Shown: one piece after another, positions 54,400-64,000 of the stretch | Layout of the letters: every line of letters starts with the position of its first letter | How positions within the stretch are numbered: the stretch's first letter is position 1 | Assembly (NCBI GenBank): GCA_963924555.1 | Contig: OZ004593.1 | Location: 2,166,480-2,230,479, forward strand | Direction of reading: 5' to 3' | Origin: Crambe crambe | Lineage: Eukaryota; Porifera; Demospongiae; Poecilosclerida; Crambeidae | DNA: 64,000 bases | Notes under the pieces: generated by a model | Seen by the model: the letters and a program-made list of their open reading frames with translations, nothing else | What the model was told of the DNA's origin: nothing | Database searches by the model: none | Made by a program: the position numbers and the translations under genes

Positions 54400-56965
54400 A
54401 TTGATTATTGAAAGCTACTGCAAAAGATCCAACCTAAGTGCAAGTGTATAAGATGAGTAGCTGATGCAAGGTGTAGCCAAAAAGGATAATATGGCAGCAG
54501 CGATGTAGGGTTTATGTCAATTTTATGACAGTTAGCAGAGCATAAACGCAGTCCATGCAGTGATGTAGGGTTTGTCAATTCTGTGACAGCAGAGCAAATT
54601 CAGTACATAGCCAGCAAGCTATTCCACCTTGTTTCCGTACTTTTTATAGTCATGTACTCAAACCTACATCACTTTGATTTAGAAGAAATGTTTTTCGTGG
54701 TGTTGCACCTCTCTAACACCCTTTGGGGAGAACCCTGGTACTTACTATATAAACAAGATTTCAAAAGTATACAATGGGATAGGGGATCATTATACACTAA
54801 TGCTTCATGCAAGTATCACATTATTAATAGGCTGTACTAGTGAGCTAGTTACTCCCTACGTTTACCCATGCTTACGTTTGTGAAGAGATTATTCACCGAA
54901 ATGTAGTGAATCTACTTCCCAACTGCTTCCAGGCTTGGCTGTTTCTTATGTGAATCTCTGTGTCGATTTATAGGTCCTAAGATTGTCAATGAGCATTTCC
55001 TTCCGGTATCCATGTATAGTACATGCATGCACACACATGTACATTATATTGTACATACATGTATTTGACTGACATGTACTGTACATGCATGTACAGTATT
55101 CATGGTTCATTGATTTGAAGGCATTATGTTGTGAGCCTTGTTGTTTTAGTTGAGGGAAAGTTTGTGTAGTGTGGTGTCCTGTGAAACTGTTTCTGTCCCA
55201 GTAGATTATCTGGAATCTACCATGGGAAATGTATACGTACATGTCCTAAATGTAGCCTGCAGAAAAATGAAACTTGGTTGTCCCCAGTGGGTTGTTCCCA
55301 TGCAAGTTTCAGAGTACCGTGTGTGTATGTATGTATGTATGTATGTATGTATGTATGTATGTATGTATGTATGTGTGGAGTCACTGGCAGTGAGTAGTTT
55401 ACACTCTGGCTTGTAAGCAGGAGACCGTGAGTTCAAGTCCCATCAGTGACATATGGTGTTTATCCATCCTCCTTTTCACCAGCATTAATTATCCAAAAAT
55501 GAGTATCCAGGGTGCAAATCAAACTGGCTATCTCTCCAATATCAGCTGTGGTCCAGGTGGGACTTGCTGAGAAGAGGTAGTCAGTCCTGCGACTTCCTAG
55601 CCTGGGCTCTAGCTCTTAGTTTCTGCTTAGTGCACAGGCATCCTGGCTTGACCAGGTGCGCGTGACCACTCAGCGGCATTGTATGTATGTATGTATGTAT
55701 GTATGTATGAGTTGTGATCCAGGTGTGCCCACACCACTGCTGAAAAGAGATACACCCACGCTATGGGTTTCTGTGGTTTTTGTGATATTTTCGCGTACCA
55801 GGCTCTCCACAATAATAATTAAAAAGGAGGGCTTGGGACGAAGCTATGTATGTATGTATGTATAAGGAACTATCAAGTTTGACTCTTATTCTCTAGCTGT
55901 GGAGTAGACATGTGTTATTCTTGGCCATTTTTTAAGACTTTAGCTCTCCATAACTCATGATTGCCTCAGGGATTGATGTGGAGATATTCCAACCATTATA
56001 GAACACATGACAGAAGTTTGGCATCGGAGAAATGGCTGAGTTAGTTAAGCTAATATTAATAATCTTAATATATAAGAATGCTAGTTCTGCTCACGCTGGT
56101 TGACACTCACCCTGATTTGTAAGAGTACTGCATGCCTGTGTGTGGCTGAAGGAAAATGGCTTTCTTTTGTCTACCCAGAAAAATCATAGTCCTAATAGCA
56201 ACAACAAAACAATAAGAACAAACTATAAGAAAAAAAAATTCCCCTCCAAGTCAATGATTATCATTCACATTGTTTACCATTGAGCAGTGCCATTTTTTTC
56301 AAATTTAGTAAACAGCACCATGAATACTATGGAATGCTTTTATTAGTGCCACATGGAGTTGAGTACTGGAACAGTGCTCACAATAACAGTCAGTCACAGG
56401 ACATTTTCCAGTCAATTTCTTTATTTGTCCGGTCATTTTCTGCCTTTGTCCGACTAATTTTTCTATTATAGCTATACTCTTAAAACTGCTATTAGATAAT
56501 CATGTCCGGACAATACTAGAGTGTTACTGTGAGCCCTGCTGGAACAGTCTGGACTATACTGTTTGCTCTCGGCCATGTATGTAGCTACTTGCTCTATCAG
56601 TAAGCTCGTGTTCAGTAGACCTCTGACACACTTGAGTGTCCTTTGTAGAGAGGTTGTCCTCTTTTTTGGAGGTTATTTCGTATAGAGTGTGTGTACTTTG
56701 TTGAGAGGACAAACCTCTTTCGAAGTGTCCTTTATTAGATATTCCACTTTAGGTACTCAGTCTTTTCTCTTTTCATTCCCTCATTTTCTTCGAGAAGGCT
56801 CAAAGACTATGAGTTCAAAGGTCATGCATATGGTAGGTAAAATATTTGACGGAATAGTTATTGGCATTTATGAATTGAATCACCAAATTAAATATCCGAC
56901 ATATTAAAGCACTATACATAATCATCAAGAATCCAATAAAATATATAATAATCATCCTCAGTCAC
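54400..56965. other. Spacer between receptors 2 and 3
   Basis: No gene recognised. It holds a partial copy of the 27.6-kb foldback element (about 54470-54700), (TATG)n tracts (55325-55374, 55679-55709, 55846-55863), a tRNA-like sequence (55380-55451), and a dispersed repeat related to segments at 32680-32825 and 37010-37085 (about 56625-56760, CTTTGTAGAGAGGTTGTCCT). Confidence 0.55.
55380..55451 (+). tRNA. tRNA-Thr-like sequence, probably pseudogene or SINE head
   Basis: A 72-nt stretch with a perfect 7-bp acceptor stem (GTCACTG / CAGTGAC). It has an anticodon-arm-like CTTGTAA loop (anticodon TGT if active) and a B-box-like GAGTTCAAGTCCC. The D arm is poor, the anticodon stem has a mismatch, and the T stem has A-C and G-U pairs. 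No clear T-run terminator follows. Degraded tRNA gene or tRNA-derived SINE remnant. Confidence 0.4.
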
Positions 56966-58475
56966 CTATGTGGTGACCTGTTGCCTGTTGCACCACACTA
57001 TGGTACCAGCCAATACAAGTGTTCCCACTGCACCAAGAACAAGAAATGGAATAGATGCAAGGCTGGCTTTGCATTTTGGTAGTTCTGGCCAATCCTCTGG
57101 TATACATGAAGGATAGGGGTCGGTAGGGATAGTTGTGGTTGGGTCTATTGGATCTGGCCAATCTTCTGTTGTACATGAAGGATAGGAAGATGTTGGGCCT
57201 CCAGTTTCACTGCTGATTGTAGGAGAAGGTGTCACCCGAGCTGAAAGTATTTATTATGGGAGATATTATAATATGTTAATTTAGAATTGGCTACACTTGA
57301 TTGAATAATTGGGAGATGTGTTATTTAGAATTGGGAGATATAAATATGCCACACTTTGATTAATTCATGATAACATTATATGGAGATGATGGAGATTATG
57401 GTGCAATTAGAAATATGCTGGTGTAGGAGAAGGAGCTGGAAATATTTACAGCGAAAAAAAAAGAAAAAAAGAAGAAGTGAAATGTGAAAATCTCAGAGTT
57501 CATTACCTCATTAGTAAGAAATTGTATTACTATGACATACACATGGGACCCCTGGAATATTCTGGTGCCTGGACAGCAAGGACTTTTGTTTTAAAGATTA
57601 GTATTCTATGTATGTCAATCCTAACCAGCTGAGAAGCTATTTTTATGATATTTCTAATTGCACTGCCCAATTAGCTCTCACTTTTCATTATCCTGGTACT
57701 TCCCTATGTACTTACTTACCATTTACTAGCAGTACAAAGGGATGCGGTGGTTTTGTGGAACAAGGGGGTTGATCCATCACACAGGCCACCATAGCATAGT
57801 TATCAGACTCTGCTAAGTTCTCGAGAGTTATTGAGTGAACCATTTCGTTACCAAGTGGATAAGTGTTAATTGTGTAGTTGATGTGTGATCTGCGTTGAAA
57901 CTTAATACTCTCTATGTTAATACTGGTGTCGTCGGGTAGTTCATGTGCATTCATGTACCACCAGTGCACTTGCAGACCAGTTGTGTTCAGTGTGCAATTA
58001 AGAGTGACGCTGCCTCCAGGAGTGGTCGATGCAATGAGATTGGATGTTTGCTCAAGTGTTACATTAGCTGTATGTAGGAAGCAAAATGCAGAAGTAGTTA
58101 CATGTGGAAAAACTCTCCTTCCCTTCTCTCTCCATCTTCCTTTTCCCCTCCCTCTCCTCCTTCCCCCTCCCTTTCCTCCTCCCCTCTCCCTCTCCTCCTT
58201 CCCCCTCCCCTCCCTCCCCTCTCCTCCTTCCCCTCCCTCTCCCCTTTCCCTCCCTTTCCTCCCCCTCCCTCTCCTCCTTCCCCTCCTTCCCCCTCCCCCT
58301 TTCCCCTTCAGCTTTACCTCCCTAAAAATACATGAGTAGCAAGTGACAGAGATCAACTGCAACTAAGTGTTTTGTTAATTGTACATGTGTGACATGCATG
58401 GTACTTACATGTGCAACAGTCAGATCCCCTCAGGCATGTTAGGAGCAGAATAAGAATGAAGTACATCTTCCTCAT
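56966..58475 (-). CDS. Ig-like receptor 3 (single Ig domain)
   Basis: Three exons, 58409-58475, 57720-58067 and 56966-57240 (690 nt, 229 residues), junctions phase 1. Exon 1 is a leader (MRKMYFILILLLTCLRGS) sharing the LLRGS-type end seen in the neighbours. Exon 2 encodes one V-like Ig domain (SVTLNCTLN ... VHWWYMN ... MVACVMD ... PHPFVLLV). Exon 3 carries a Pro/Asp-rich stalk with a duplicated YPSC(T/I)(T/P)EDWP unit (two cysteines), a transmembrane helix (IPFLVLGAVGTLVLAGTIVW) and an 8-residue tail (CNRQQVTT). The tail is too short to signal alone, so a partner subunit or a decoy/adhesion role is possible. Intron 1 contains a roughly 200-bp polypurine tract. Confidence 0.78.
58105..58312 (-). 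repeat. Polypurine/polypyrimidine tract in receptor 3 intron 1
   Basis: About 200 bases of CCTCCC/CTTCCCC-type sequence on the plus strand, so the transcribed sense strand is GGGAGGGGAAGG-type. It can in principle form G-quadruplex or triplex structures. Non-coding. Confidence 0.85.
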
Positions 58476-58599
58476 TGGATTAGTACTTCCTGAGTGGGGG
58501 AAAAACACCAAATTTTATCAATGTTGATATGTGATCAACTTGCAGTAATATAATAACAAAAAATGCACACACAATAATTGAAAGGGGTGTGGCCTCACA

Positions 58600-58662
58600 T
58601 ATCTAGTGCTAGTATCGTAGCCAAGTGGCCTCACATATCTAGTGCTAGTATCGTAGCCAAGT
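58600..58662. repeat. Exact 38-bp tandem duplication
   Basis: GTGGCCTCACATATCTAGTG CTAGTATCGTAGCCAA occurs twice in direct succession upstream of receptor 3. Confidence 0.75.
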
Positions 58663-58754
58663 AGAAGTTTCTCTAAGTTTCTGGATGTTTTGTGAGTAAC
58701 ACTGATAGCTAGAGTCAGTGTTTTTTGTAGATTCGGGGGGAGGGGGGGGGGGGG

Positions 58755-59919
58755 GTACACAGTTATTTTACGAAGACCAAGAGCTAATTGAGCACTGCAC
58801 CAACTTCTGTTCCATATGTTCTATTTAAGCAGATGATGATGTAATCTCTACATAGTCCCCTGCAATATTGAAATAGCTAGCTCCTGGCAAAGATGGCAAT
58901 CATAGCTCGATCCTAGTGTGAGTGAGGCATCCTGAAATGAGGCAACTTCAAAAGATGTGCAGTTTTACCCCCAAAAAATTTTGCATACTAACACCATGAA
59001 GAAATATTTAGTACACAAAAAATTTTTATGATGCAAGATTTTACTTGCCCATTACCTCAACAGTGGATTTCTACTTAGGACAATACACTCTCATAAATAG
59101 TTCATGCCCCATCTGTATTAAGCACATTTTAACATGCAAGAGAATCCCAAAGAGCCATACCTACTAGAGAATCAAAGCTTTTGTTTACAATTGACATGCA
59201 TTAGCAATGGTAACCATACCACACATTTCCTAACATTATGCATAACCCCATACTCACAGTGGTAAGAATTGATGTCTTCTCTGGAGATTTCTGCTAACTT
59301 GATCTAAGCGTTGGGCCACACAAACATGTGACTTATAGCTGGGGGGAATTCATTGAAGCATATTCATGTTTTGTTGATTGTAAAAAATATCCTGCTACCT
59401 CTATGGTATGCATGTAATAATTGATTAATAGCACTGTTTACTGACTATGATCACAGAGAAAAAGATCAATCTCATAAATAAAAGTTATAATAAAAGTTAT
59501 AGGAATGTTATTATATTTGAGTATAAGAATGACAGTGCAGCATGTGATTTATCACACCATTATCAGCCATTTTTTTTCCACTCCTTTTTGTATCTTAGCA
59601 AAAATTGAAATATGAAGTTCCAGGGTTTAATTCAGAATTTTACTTAAGGGGGGTCAAATGCCTAGTGAAAAAAATTAAGGAGGGGCAACTACAAACCAGT
59701 ACATGTATGTGGAACTCTATGATAATCTCATTATGAAAGCTAGCTAATTCCTAGGGGGGGCAAGCCATCGTTCAGGGGGGGGGGGCAGAAGCCCCCCCTC
59801 GTCCCCCTTGAAATAAAGCATACAAATTCCATAATTTTTTAAGGATTAGTTATCAATATGAAGTCATATCTGATAGTGGAGCATCCAGAAAGGTACTGTA
59901 CTGTGTAACTTTTGTCTTG
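58755..59919. other. Spacer between receptors 3 and 4
   Basis: No coding sequence supported. AT-rich, with a short G-rich patch near 59755-59790. Confidence 0.5.
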
Positions 59920-60780
59920 TCAGTTTGATGGTGCACAACCACCACAGCACCAAATTGTGATGCCAACGATAAGGGACACTGCAAGTGTTGGAACGGCACC
60001 AATAAAGAAATAGAGAACCTTTTCTTGAGCAGGACATGTGTTTTGTGTATCATTGCTAAGAAGTCGGTCAGTGACTTGTGGAGGAGATGATATACATGTA
60101 CTGGATGTGTCCAGATTATCAGTTTGTGTACTTGGGATGGCGGTTGTATGAGGAGGAGGAGGTGTGCTTGTATTAGAAGCTGGAAATACTTGCAGCACAA
60201 ATGGATTAATAGGGTGCACAGAACATGATCCATCAGAATCTTCTCCCTCACAAGTCACAAGTGAGTTATTATCCGTGACCGTCAAGTTACTGAGTGTGAT
60301 GGAAAAGACTGTTTCATTTCCATTCGGGTGCCTGCTGGTATTCGCCATGATATGAGAATGTGGCCCTGTGTTCTCGAGATTGGACAGGCCATCTTGTCCC
60401 AGAGTGAAGAGGTACCATTTAACTTCATGGATGACTGTACTTCCAATGCATGTGAGAGTCACATTCCCGCCAGCTGTAGTTGAGGTCACGAGGTCAGAGT
60501 GCGTATTGATTGTTATAGCTGTGTCAAAAAATTAAATAGGAAAATTTTTTTATTTGAACCATATAAATTCAAAACAACAACAATAACAACAACAATATCT
60601 CCAAATCCATGAAAATTTATCGTGAGCGAAGCGAGCCCCTCTCTATGGTGTACAAACTGGATAGTGGCAATGTGTGCACATAACTAGTGATACTTGCATA
60701 GTTACATACGTACCTACTGATCCTCTCAATAGAAGCATTGCCACCATGATGATGTGTACTGCCTTGTGGTATCTCCCCAT
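59920..60780 (-). CDS. Ig-like receptor 4, duplicate of the receptor 2 N-terminal half
   Basis: Two exons, 60714-60780 and 59920-60518 (666 nt, 221 residues). The leader (MGRYHKAVHIIMVAMLLLRG) differs from receptor 2 at only one residue, and intron 1 is also largely alignable. Exon 2 encodes one V-like Ig domain (NVTLTCIGS, FSITLSNLTVTDNNSLVTC, CSVHPINPFVLQV) almost identical in places to receptor 2. It then runs straight into a Ser/Thr/Pro stalk, a transmembrane helix (VLYFFIGAVPTLAVSLIVG) and a very short Cys-rich tail (WCCGGCAPSN). The transmembrane end matches receptor 5, so this gene is a mosaic of the receptor 2 ectodomain start and the receptor 5 membrane anchor. Confidence 0.8.
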
Positions 60781-61662
60781 TGCAGAAATCTTGTTTTGAA
60801 AGCTACTGCAAAAGACCCAACCTAAGTGCAAGTGTACATAAGATGAGTAGCTGATGAAACTTCTGAATCAATACAGTGGATATACGCTCCATTCAAAATT
60901 TCTGTATTGCATTGCACACCCTAAGGCTTGTGCCAATCTCTAGCTCCAGTTATCGAGTGCTTGCCAATAGATATACAGAATGTATGGCAATCATGGAAAG
61001 TTCAAACAGAATGTAAATCCACTGTGCCTAGACAATCAGATAAGCATGCAGTCTATAGAGTATCAGGATGGTATACAGCAGTGGTGCCTTCTGGCTTTTA
61101 GATGAGCATGGTTACGTAAATGATCCCTCTACTTGCTGCTGTCTCTCTATGGGTTATTAAGATGGCATACAGCAGTGGTGTGTGTGTGCAAACCCTTACT
61201 GTTCAGCAAGGGTTACTTTAATGTATTCAACCCCTCCCCCTCCCACTTACCTCGCTTCATGGAGAGATCTCTTGTCCAAAAAAAAAAGTTTCTATGAACT
61301 AAATAAATAGATCACCAGGTATCAGTGGTTTTATGGGAGGGGAAAATCAGTCCGGGAGGGGAAACATCAATATTCATGGATCAAAAAAATGTGATCAAAT
61401 TACAGTATACCAGAGAAGGAGCTGACTTTGCTAGCATGTGCCATGCATGCCTCAATTCATATTCATAATGCATTATTTATACTGTAAAAAAGTTTTAATA
61501 CATTAATACGCAATTCATCATTGCAATAAGTAAACCCCTCAAACAATGCTGGAACTCAATGTCATACTAACTGGGGACTGCAATCCATTTAATGCTACAG
61601 TATAGTAATATATATTTATATATAAGGTGTGTATGATATTAGCTGTCGTTTTCTTTCTTTTC
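60781..61662. other. Spacer between receptors 4 and 5
   Basis: No gene. The first 60 bases (CAAAAGACCCAACCTAAGTG and neighbours) match the 5' flank of receptor 2 near 54420, so the duplicated block includes upstream sequence. Confidence 0.55.
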
Positions 61663-62905
61663 TTACGTTCCTTCTGATTTATCTTCAGAAGAGCTGCTCT
61701 TCGTAGCAGCAATGTCTTTATCCTGATCACTGAATGTAACATTCGTTCTATGACTCTTGAATTTCGTGCTGTATCTATAGTAACTGCACCACATTCCAAT
61801 ACTGATAGTTACACTCAGAACAAGTGTCGGGACTGCACCAATGAAGAAGTAAAGCACTTTATCAGAAGTGGAGCAGGCTGATGTAGTATTTTTGCCATAC
61901 TGTGGATTAGGAGTGGCATTTGGTGGAGGGAGTGTGCTCGTAGAACCGGGTGATGTATTTGGACTGCCAGTTTGGGGAGGGAGTGTGTTTGTAGAACCAG
62001 GTGATGTATTTGGACTGTCAGTTTGGGGAGGGAGTGTGCTCATAGAATCAGGTAGTCTGTTTGGACTGCGAGGAGGAAGTATATCTGGATTGGGGAGTAT
62101 TCGCAGCACAAATGGGTGAATTGGGATCACACTGCATGGCCGGTTAGAATCAGTCACTTCACAAACCACTAACGAGTTATTAACAGAATCGGTTAAGTTA
62201 CTGAGTGTTATCGAAAAGGCCACTTCATCTTCTCCATGGTATGAGTAATTGCTGGTTTTTCGTATGATATGTGGTCGCTTGGCTTTGAATTTTTCATTCA
62301 TAATGTTCAAATGGCTGTGTTCTCCTAGAGTATGCATCAGCCACCTGACTCTATGGTTGCCTGTGCTTTGGATGCACGTGAGAGTCACATTCCCACCAGC
62401 TGTGGTCGAGGCCACCAGGTCAGAGTATGGATACACAGTGACTCCTGTATTGGGGAATCATGGACGAGAAAATGATTTACCCTGCAAAGGGATTGTTGCA
62501 AACTACTTAGCCATGAAATTTGGTGTGGAGATAGTCCAGTACATTATAATTTCAATAGAAATATGAGAAATGGTTCCTTTGGTCAAAAACACTTTTGGTA
62601 GTGATGCTACGTACATATTCAGTGAGGATTATAACAGTCTGCTATAGGCCATTTACCGGGTCAAAAGGTCAAATGTCTGATCAAGATTTGCTTTGGTCTG
62701 ACATCATATTGGCATAATACATCCCATTGCACTATATCTATTTAAAGACCAGGCCAATCAACTCTTCCATGTTCTGACATTTTGTCAGATCATTTCGAAA
62801 GAGTTCTAATCCTCACTGCATGTACATTTTATGTATGTAAATACCTGCAGATCCTCTCAATAGCATTAAAAGTGTACTCAGGATGACAGACACCTTTTCT
62901 TGCAT
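61663..62905 (-). CDS. Ig-like receptor 5 with repeat stalk
   Basis: Two exons, 62845-62905 and 61663-62444 (843 nt, 280 residues), phase 1 junction. The leader ends in LLMLLRGSAG, as in its neighbours. One V-like Ig domain (NVTLTCIQS, FSITLSNLTDSVNNSLVVC, CSVIPIHPFVLRI) precedes a stalk. The stalk has about three copies of a PNTSPGST(N/S)TLPPQT-type unit, rich in likely O-glycosylation sites. A transmembrane helix (KVLYFFIGAVPTLVLSVTIS) is followed by a roughly 40-residue tail rich in Ser, Lys and acidic residues (ATKSSSSEDKSEGT). The tail has potential Ser phosphorylation clusters but no ITIM/ITAM. Surface protein; ligand unknown. Confidence 0.8.
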
Positions 62906-64000
62906 TATCTACCACTGAAGTTAACATTAGACTATATAACTGATAGCAGCATCTAACCTAATTTCGATCTGAATATCTTGTGGTGTTAATTTTTGTTTTT
63001 ATATCCAAATCCTATGGCTATAGACTAATTGATTTCAGTAGTCCTTTTTATTGTGGGAGTGTGCAAATTCTTCATTTTTCCTTAGTGTGTCATAATTGGA
63101 TATTTAGTGCATCAAAATGAAGGGAATTTTAAGCAATGTGAGGTCTCCAAACCTGTTCCAGTTGAGTGGGAAAAAATCTTGAGTGGAATGCATCTAATAG
63201 TGGCAAGCATTTCCAGCTGTGACACGTGTGGCTCCCATTAATATTCCAACAGAAGTGATTGCTTCCGAAGTAAAGAGAGAGGTGTACCTACGTACCTTTA
63301 TATGTTCACACGTAGACACTTCAGGAAATCCAAGTATCTAGATTAAGGAGTATATGTAGAGGAGTGTCTTAGAGCATAGCAGGCCACTATGCTTTCAGTT
63401 CTTCCTATGCCTTCAGTTCTTCCCCCCTATTCCTAATTACCACTATGCCCTTTTAGTTCTTTCCCATACACCTTACTCTTCTTACCCAGTATAATTAAGT
63501 GGACTATACAAGGAGCCATCTCAAAATTGTTGGGCCCCCTCCATTTATGGTGATCACAGTCTTGCCCCCTATGCTTAATCCTGAGGAGAACTGTGTACAC
63601 GCATGTACATGCATGCAGGACCAGTATGATGAAAGAGTGTCTATAAATATGCTGTGGGAATTGGAATCTACTTGTATTTTCTTTGCTGATTCATTTACTT
63701 ATGTATACTTAATCCCTGTAAGGCCCAAGGTAAATAGAGGCACTTATGTGTGAGAATTGGAGTACTGTGATTCCAGGTGTTTGGATAGCGGCATTACGCA
63801 AGAATTTCACAATCAAATCATGCAAGTGTTAGTTTAAAATTCTTATCATGGGAATAGTTAGAAAAATGTACGTGTGTGTGTGTGTTATGGTGATTTTAAA
63901 AAATTCAGCGAATTAGGTGAGATTGAATCGATGATTGCATGATATATGATCGTGCACACAGTTAATTAAAAGTTACCATCATCTGTCACTTCTTACTCCT
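62906..64000. other. Region upstream of receptor 5
   Basis: No gene recognised up to the window end. It contains partial copies of a dispersed non-coding repeat (CTCAAAATTGTTGGGCCCCC near 63520, similar to sequence near 44310). Confidence 0.5.

Noticed and set aside
58102..58339. Pro/Ser/Leu-rich plus-strand frames
   Set aside because: They lie in the polypyrimidine tract of a receptor intron and are of pure low complexity.

Overview
This is animal nuclear DNA, AT-rich, with short spliced introns (69 bp to a few hundred bp), frequent microsatellites and many small inverted-repeat elements. The window combines a laminin, perforin-2 (MPEG1)-like proteins, a tandem death-domain protein, EI24, an SLC26 anion exchanger fragment, Ig-type receptors and an asteroid-type nuclease relic. 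Together with the many TAGCTAGC-type tracts, these suggest an early-branching metazoan, most likely a demosponge. The sponge assignment is inference; 'animal' is secure.

Layout. 1-3.1 kb: no gene seen. 3.1-5.0 kb (-): single-exon GTPase with a Cys/His-rich segment. 5.2-5.9 kb (-): C-terminal relic of a retroelement. 8.0-19.5 kb (+): MPEG1/perforin-2-like locus with one intact gene, one copy broken by a 4-base insertion, and two short 3'-end relics, interspersed with inverted-repeat elements. 20.3-21.6 kb: decayed Ty3-type retrotransposon. 21.7-22.2 kb: 62-bp minisatellite. 22.4-24.0 kb (-): asteroid/XPG-like pseudogene whose middle third is inverted in place. 24.2-25.4 kb (+): four-exon gene with two death-domain-like modules. 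25.7-32.3 kb (-): ten-exon EI24 gene whose large intron 7 is full of satellite and palindromic repeats. 32.5-45.8 kb (-): 28-exon laminin chain (2138 codons by my reconstruction), with a tRNA-Leu(CAG) in one intron. 46.3-47.1 kb (+): the first two coding exons of an SLC26A11-like gene, divergent from laminin, with no continuation recognised. 48.6-62.9 kb (-): five tandem genes for single-pass Ig-like receptors.

Exon models for EI24, laminin, the death-domain gene and the five receptors were built by hand. In each, the GT/AG boundaries keep the reading frame and total coding length is divisible by three, so they are stronger than isolated ORFs.

Main points of interest. (1) The five-gene receptor cluster has shared signal exons, all phase-1 modular exons, an Ig-like 'ECWH' domain with an extra cysteine pair, recent exon and gene duplication, and unrelated cytoplasmic tails. 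It looks like a candidate self/non-self or immune recognition cluster. (2) The laminin carries a beta-type LF domain, an alpha/gamma-type L4 domain and a gamma-like C-terminus in one chain. (3) The MPEG1 array and the death-domain/EI24 pair add innate-defence and cell-death themes, although no functional link between neighbours is demonstrated.
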